A stretch of 15,517 nucleotides of DNA from JBEKJU01 sp050011095. GTDB lineage: Bacteria; Desulfobacterota; Syntrophorhabdia; Syntrophorhabdales; WCHB1-27. The notes beneath the pieces are model-generated. The model ran no database searches. It saw nothing but the letters and a program-made list of their open reading frames with translations, and had not been told where the DNA came from. This document shows, in pieces, positions 13,341-15,517 of this stretch. Both the position numbers and the translations under genes were made by a program. The stretch lies in contig JBEKJU010000058.1 of NCBI GenBank assembly GCA_050011095.1, forward strand, positions 1 through 15,517. Reading direction: 5' to 3'. The stretch's first letter is position 1, and every line of letters starts with the position of its first letter.

Positions 13341-14888
13341 ATGAAAGAGTCTGCAAGCTCCGCGCACAGCACGTCGATCGACTATCTCATACGAAAAGGC
13401 TCCGTCATCACCGGGATCACCATGCTCTCGAGGCCCCTCGGCTATGTGCGGGAGGCGGTCCAGGCGTACCTTTTCGGCGCGACCCTCCTCGTCGATGCCT
13501 TCGTTATATCCTTCAACTTCCCCGAGATGATACAGACCCTCTTCTTTTCCGGCGCAACGAGCGCCTTTCTCATTCCCGTGTGCTCGAGGTATCTCAAGGA
13601 CGAAGAGGAACTTTCGCGGATATATTCGACTTCCATGAACCTTTGCATCATCCTGATGGGTGTCGTCTCTCTTGTCTTTTTCCTTCTAAGCTCGCCCATC
13701 ATGAAAATGATCGCCCCCGGGTTTCAGGGCGGCCAGCGTGAGACGGCGAGGCTGCTCTTCCTCATCATGATACCGGTCATCGGTCTTCACGCCGTCCTCT
13801 CGGTCATGAAGGCCTTCCTCAATGCCAGGGAGCATTTCGCCGCGCCCGAGTTGTCCGGCATCGTCTGGAATATACTCTTTATTGTGGTTGCCGTCACGAT
13901 GAAGGGCAGGCTCGGGATATACAGTCTCGCGGTCGGTGTCAGCGCGGGCGCCGTTGCCCAGGTGCTCGTGCAGATCCCTTTCATGCGAAGGCAACGCATC
14001 CGGTACAGCCTTTCCCTCTCCCTCCACCATCCGTCCCTGAAAGAGGCGAGGCAGCTCTTCACCGGGGCCCTCATCGCCACCTCCATCGTTCCCATCAACA
14101 GTTTCGTGGGACGGATTATCGCCTCCTACCTGCCCTCCGGGGAGGTCGCCTCGCTGTCTTACGCGTTCCGCATCTTTATTCTGCCCTTCAGCCTTTTCGC
14201 GGTGCCCACCTATACGGTCCTCTTCTCGAAGATCTCGGGGCTCTACCACCAGAAGGACTGGGAGGGGATCAGGGCCCACATCGACAGCTCCCTCGTCCTT
14301 CTCTGCGTGACGCTGATCCCCGCGACCGTCCTTCTCTGCCTCACGGGAGACACCTTCATCAGGATGCTCTACCAGCGGGGCGCCTTTTCCGCCAGAGACA
14401 CGGCCATGACCGCGAGCGCGCTCTTCGGCTACAGCATCGGGCTCGTCTTCTATGCCCTTTCCATCTGTTTCGTACGGGTATTCAATGCCTTTCACGACGT
14501 GAGGACCCCGGCCCTCATCGGCATCAGCTCCATTGCGCTCAACGCGGCTATCGCCTACCTCCTCATGGCGCCTTTCAAGAATCTCGGCATCTCGCTGGCC
14601 ACCTCCATCGTCTCCTTCTACAATTTCCTCTTCCTGTACCTGCTCTTCAAGAGGCGAAGCGGCTACCGCATCGGGAAGACAACACGGAGATTGGTCATCC
14701 GCTCCCTCCTCGCCGGCATGCTCACGGCCCTGCTTATCGCCGGTGTGAAGAGGGTTGCGGGCGGCCATGTATACCTCTCGTTTTCCCTCAGCTTTCTTTT
14801 GACGGCCCTCGTCTACGGCATCGCCTTCAGGGACTATCTTATACGTTACGCCCGCCGCCCCAGGGGAGAACCATCTCCCCGCCCTTGA
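13341..14888 (+). CDS. murJ: Lipid II flippase MurJ (MviN family)
   Basis: An inner-membrane MOP-superfamily transporter that flips lipid II to the periplasmic face for peptidoglycan synthesis. The 515 aa include about 13-14 hydrophobic segments, as in E. coli MurJ (511 aa). Functionally important charges are conserved by my alignment: R31 and R37 in SRPLGYVRE and D52 in VDAFV (E. coli R18, R24, D39), and R277 in SYAFR (E. coli R270). The N terminus has about 15 extra polar residues. AGGGTG sits about 6 nt before ATG 13341. It is the last gene of the proC-pcm-murJ unit. Its stop codon lies inside the -35 box proposed for ku. It could be a general MVF-family exporter, but conserved Arg/Asp residues favour MurJ. 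Confidence 0.92.
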   Translation: MKESASSAHSTSIDYLIRKGSVITGITMLSRPLGYVREAVQAYLFGATLLVDAFVISFNFPEMIQTLFFSGATSAFLIPVCSRYLKDEEELSRIYSTSMNLCIILMGVVSLVFFLLSSPIMKMIAPGFQGGQRETARLLFLIMIPVIGLHAVLSVMKAFLNAREHFAAPELSGIVWNILFIVVAVTMKGRLGIYSLAVGVSAGAVAQVLVQIPFMRRQRIRYSLSLSLHHPSLKEARQLFTGALIATSIVPINSFVGRIIASYLPSGEVASLSYAFRIFILPFSLFAVPTYTVLFSKISGLYHQKDWEGIRAHIDSSLVLLCVTLIPATVLLCLTGDTFIRMLYQRGAFSARDTAMTASALFGYSIGLVFYALSICFVRVFNAFHDVRTPALIGISSIALNAAIAYLLMAPFKNLGISLATSIVSFYNFLFLYLLFKRRSGYRIGKTTRRLVIRSLLAGMLTALLIAGVKRVAGGHVYLSFSLSFLLTALVYGIAFRDYLIRYARRPRGEPSPRP

Positions 14889-14913
14889 GAATGCCTTTAT
14901 AAAAGCTTATATT
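14885..14913 (+). promoter_or_regulatory. Promoter for ku overlapping the murJ stop
   Basis: TTGAGA (14885-14890) contains the murJ TGA stop. TATATT (14908-14913) follows after 17 bp. The predicted transcription start near 14920 leaves only about 7 nt before ATG 14927, and no Shine-Dalgarno is visible, implying a near-leaderless mRNA. Confidence 0.55.
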
Positions 14914-14926
14914 CGCCTTAAAGATT

Positions 14927-15517
14927 ATGCGTTCCCTATGGTCAGGCGCGATCAGCTTCGGTTTGATCCACATTCCGGTCAAGCTCTACACGGCGGTGGA
15001 GGAGGGCAACCTCGACCTCGACATGCTCAGGCGGCAGGACCTCTGTCCCATTCGCTATGCCCGCGTCTGCCGCGATACGGGAGAGGAGGTCCCTTATCAG
15101 GACATCGTGAAAGGGTACGAGTACAGGAAAGGGGACTACGTGGTCCTTGAAGACGAGGATTTCCGCGCCGCCAATGTCAGAAAGACGCAGACGGTAGATA
15201 TCGTCGAATTTGTTGAGGCCCACGAGATAGACCCGAAGCTTCTCGAAAAGCCGTACTACCTTGAGCCCACGAGACAGGCGAGGAAGGCCTATGCCCTCCT
15301 CCGCGAGGCCCTGAAGAAAACGGCAAAGGTGGGCGTGGGAACATTCGTCCTCCGGAACAGGGAACACCTCGTCGCAATAAGGCCTGAAGGGGACCTCATC
15401 GTGCTCGAACAGATGCGCTTCGCCGACGAGATCAGGAAACCCGCGGGTCTTGACCTTCCCGGAAAGGAAGAGGCGAGCGACCGCGAGCTGGAGATCGCGA
15501 TAAAGCTCATAGACCAG
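14927..15517 (+). CDS. ku: Ku DNA end-binding protein (N-terminal 197 residues, cut by window end)
   Basis: A bacterial Ku homologue that binds double-strand DNA ends and recruits LigD for non-homologous end joining. The reading frame from ATG 14927 is open to the window edge. It starts MRSLWSGAISFGLIHIPVKLYTAV, the diagnostic Ku N terminus. CPIRYARVCRDTGEEVP (41-57) corresponds to the RC-C region after the first strands, then YEYRKGDYVVLEDEDF. VDIVEFVEAHEIDP and PYYLEPT precede the Ku-core KAYALLREAL, VGTFVLRNREHLVAIRP and LEQMRFADEIR. Full-length bacterial Ku is about 260-300 aa, so perhaps a quarter to a third, including the C-terminal LigD-interacting tail, is missing here. It has its own promoter and is not obviously part of the murJ operon. 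A ligD downstream is expected but not visible. Confidence 0.93.
   Translation, partial: MRSLWSGAISFGLIHIPVKLYTAVEEGNLDLDMLRRQDLCPIRYARVCRDTGEEVPYQDIVKGYEYRKGDYVVLEDEDFRAANVRKTQTVDIVEFVEAHEIDPKLLEKPYYLEPTRQARKAYALLREALKKTAKVGVGTFVLRNREHLVAIRPEGDLIVLEQMRFADEIRKPAGLDLPGKEEASDRELEIAIKLIDQ

Overview
This is a GC-rich bacterial chromosomal window with densely packed genes. Gene content suggests an anaerobic or facultative Gram-negative bacterium, perhaps of the Desulfobacterota/syntroph type. The clues are a Pgi of the kind found in transaldolase-Pgi fusions, a 4-hydroxybutyryl-CoA-dehydratase-like Fe-S flavoprotein, a SucCD-like CoA ligase pair, MurJ and bacterial Ku. No marker gene fixes the taxon, so this assignment is inference.

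Layout. Positions 1-513 hold no gene but contain repeat DNA: a palindromic block at the left edge and a ~206-bp element with inverted ends (269-474). Positions 514-4417 are a tight sugar-phosphate operon of ROK glucokinase, RpiB, Pgi and a HAD phosphatase, with 4-bp and 11-bp overlaps and a 1-bp gap. Positions 4418-4802 are gene-free: a second ~200-bp element, related in its core to the first, sits in what looks like the loop of an older hairpin, followed by two further hairpins. Then comes 6-phosphogluconate dehydrogenase (4803-6224). Together these enzymes phosphorylate glucose, interconvert G6P and F6P, and run the oxidative pentose phosphate branch from 6-phosphogluconate to ribose 5-phosphate. 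Zwf and 6-phosphogluconolactonase are not in the window.

Positions 6340-10890 form a different module. A GntR/FCD regulator and an AbfD-family dehydratase-like protein lie on the minus strand. A beta/alpha pair of an ADP-forming acyl-CoA synthetase diverges from them on the plus strand. The shared 258-bp intergenic region has outward-facing TTGACA boxes, a good plus-strand promoter and an 18-bp near-perfect palindrome. The likely logic is activation of an organic acid to its CoA thioester, followed by a radical-type dehydration or isomerisation, under GntR control. The dehydratase keeps all four Fe-S ligands but appears to lack three catalytic-site residues of the characterised enzyme. This makes it the best candidate here for an undescribed reaction.

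Positions 10891-11095 hold hairpins, a short tandem repeat and a promoter. The rest is housekeeping: a stand-alone Smr-domain protein, then proC, pcm and murJ in a compact operon, and finally the start of a Ku gene that runs off the right edge. The Smr and Ku genes both have near-consensus promoters almost touching the start codon, suggesting leaderless or very short-leader mRNAs.
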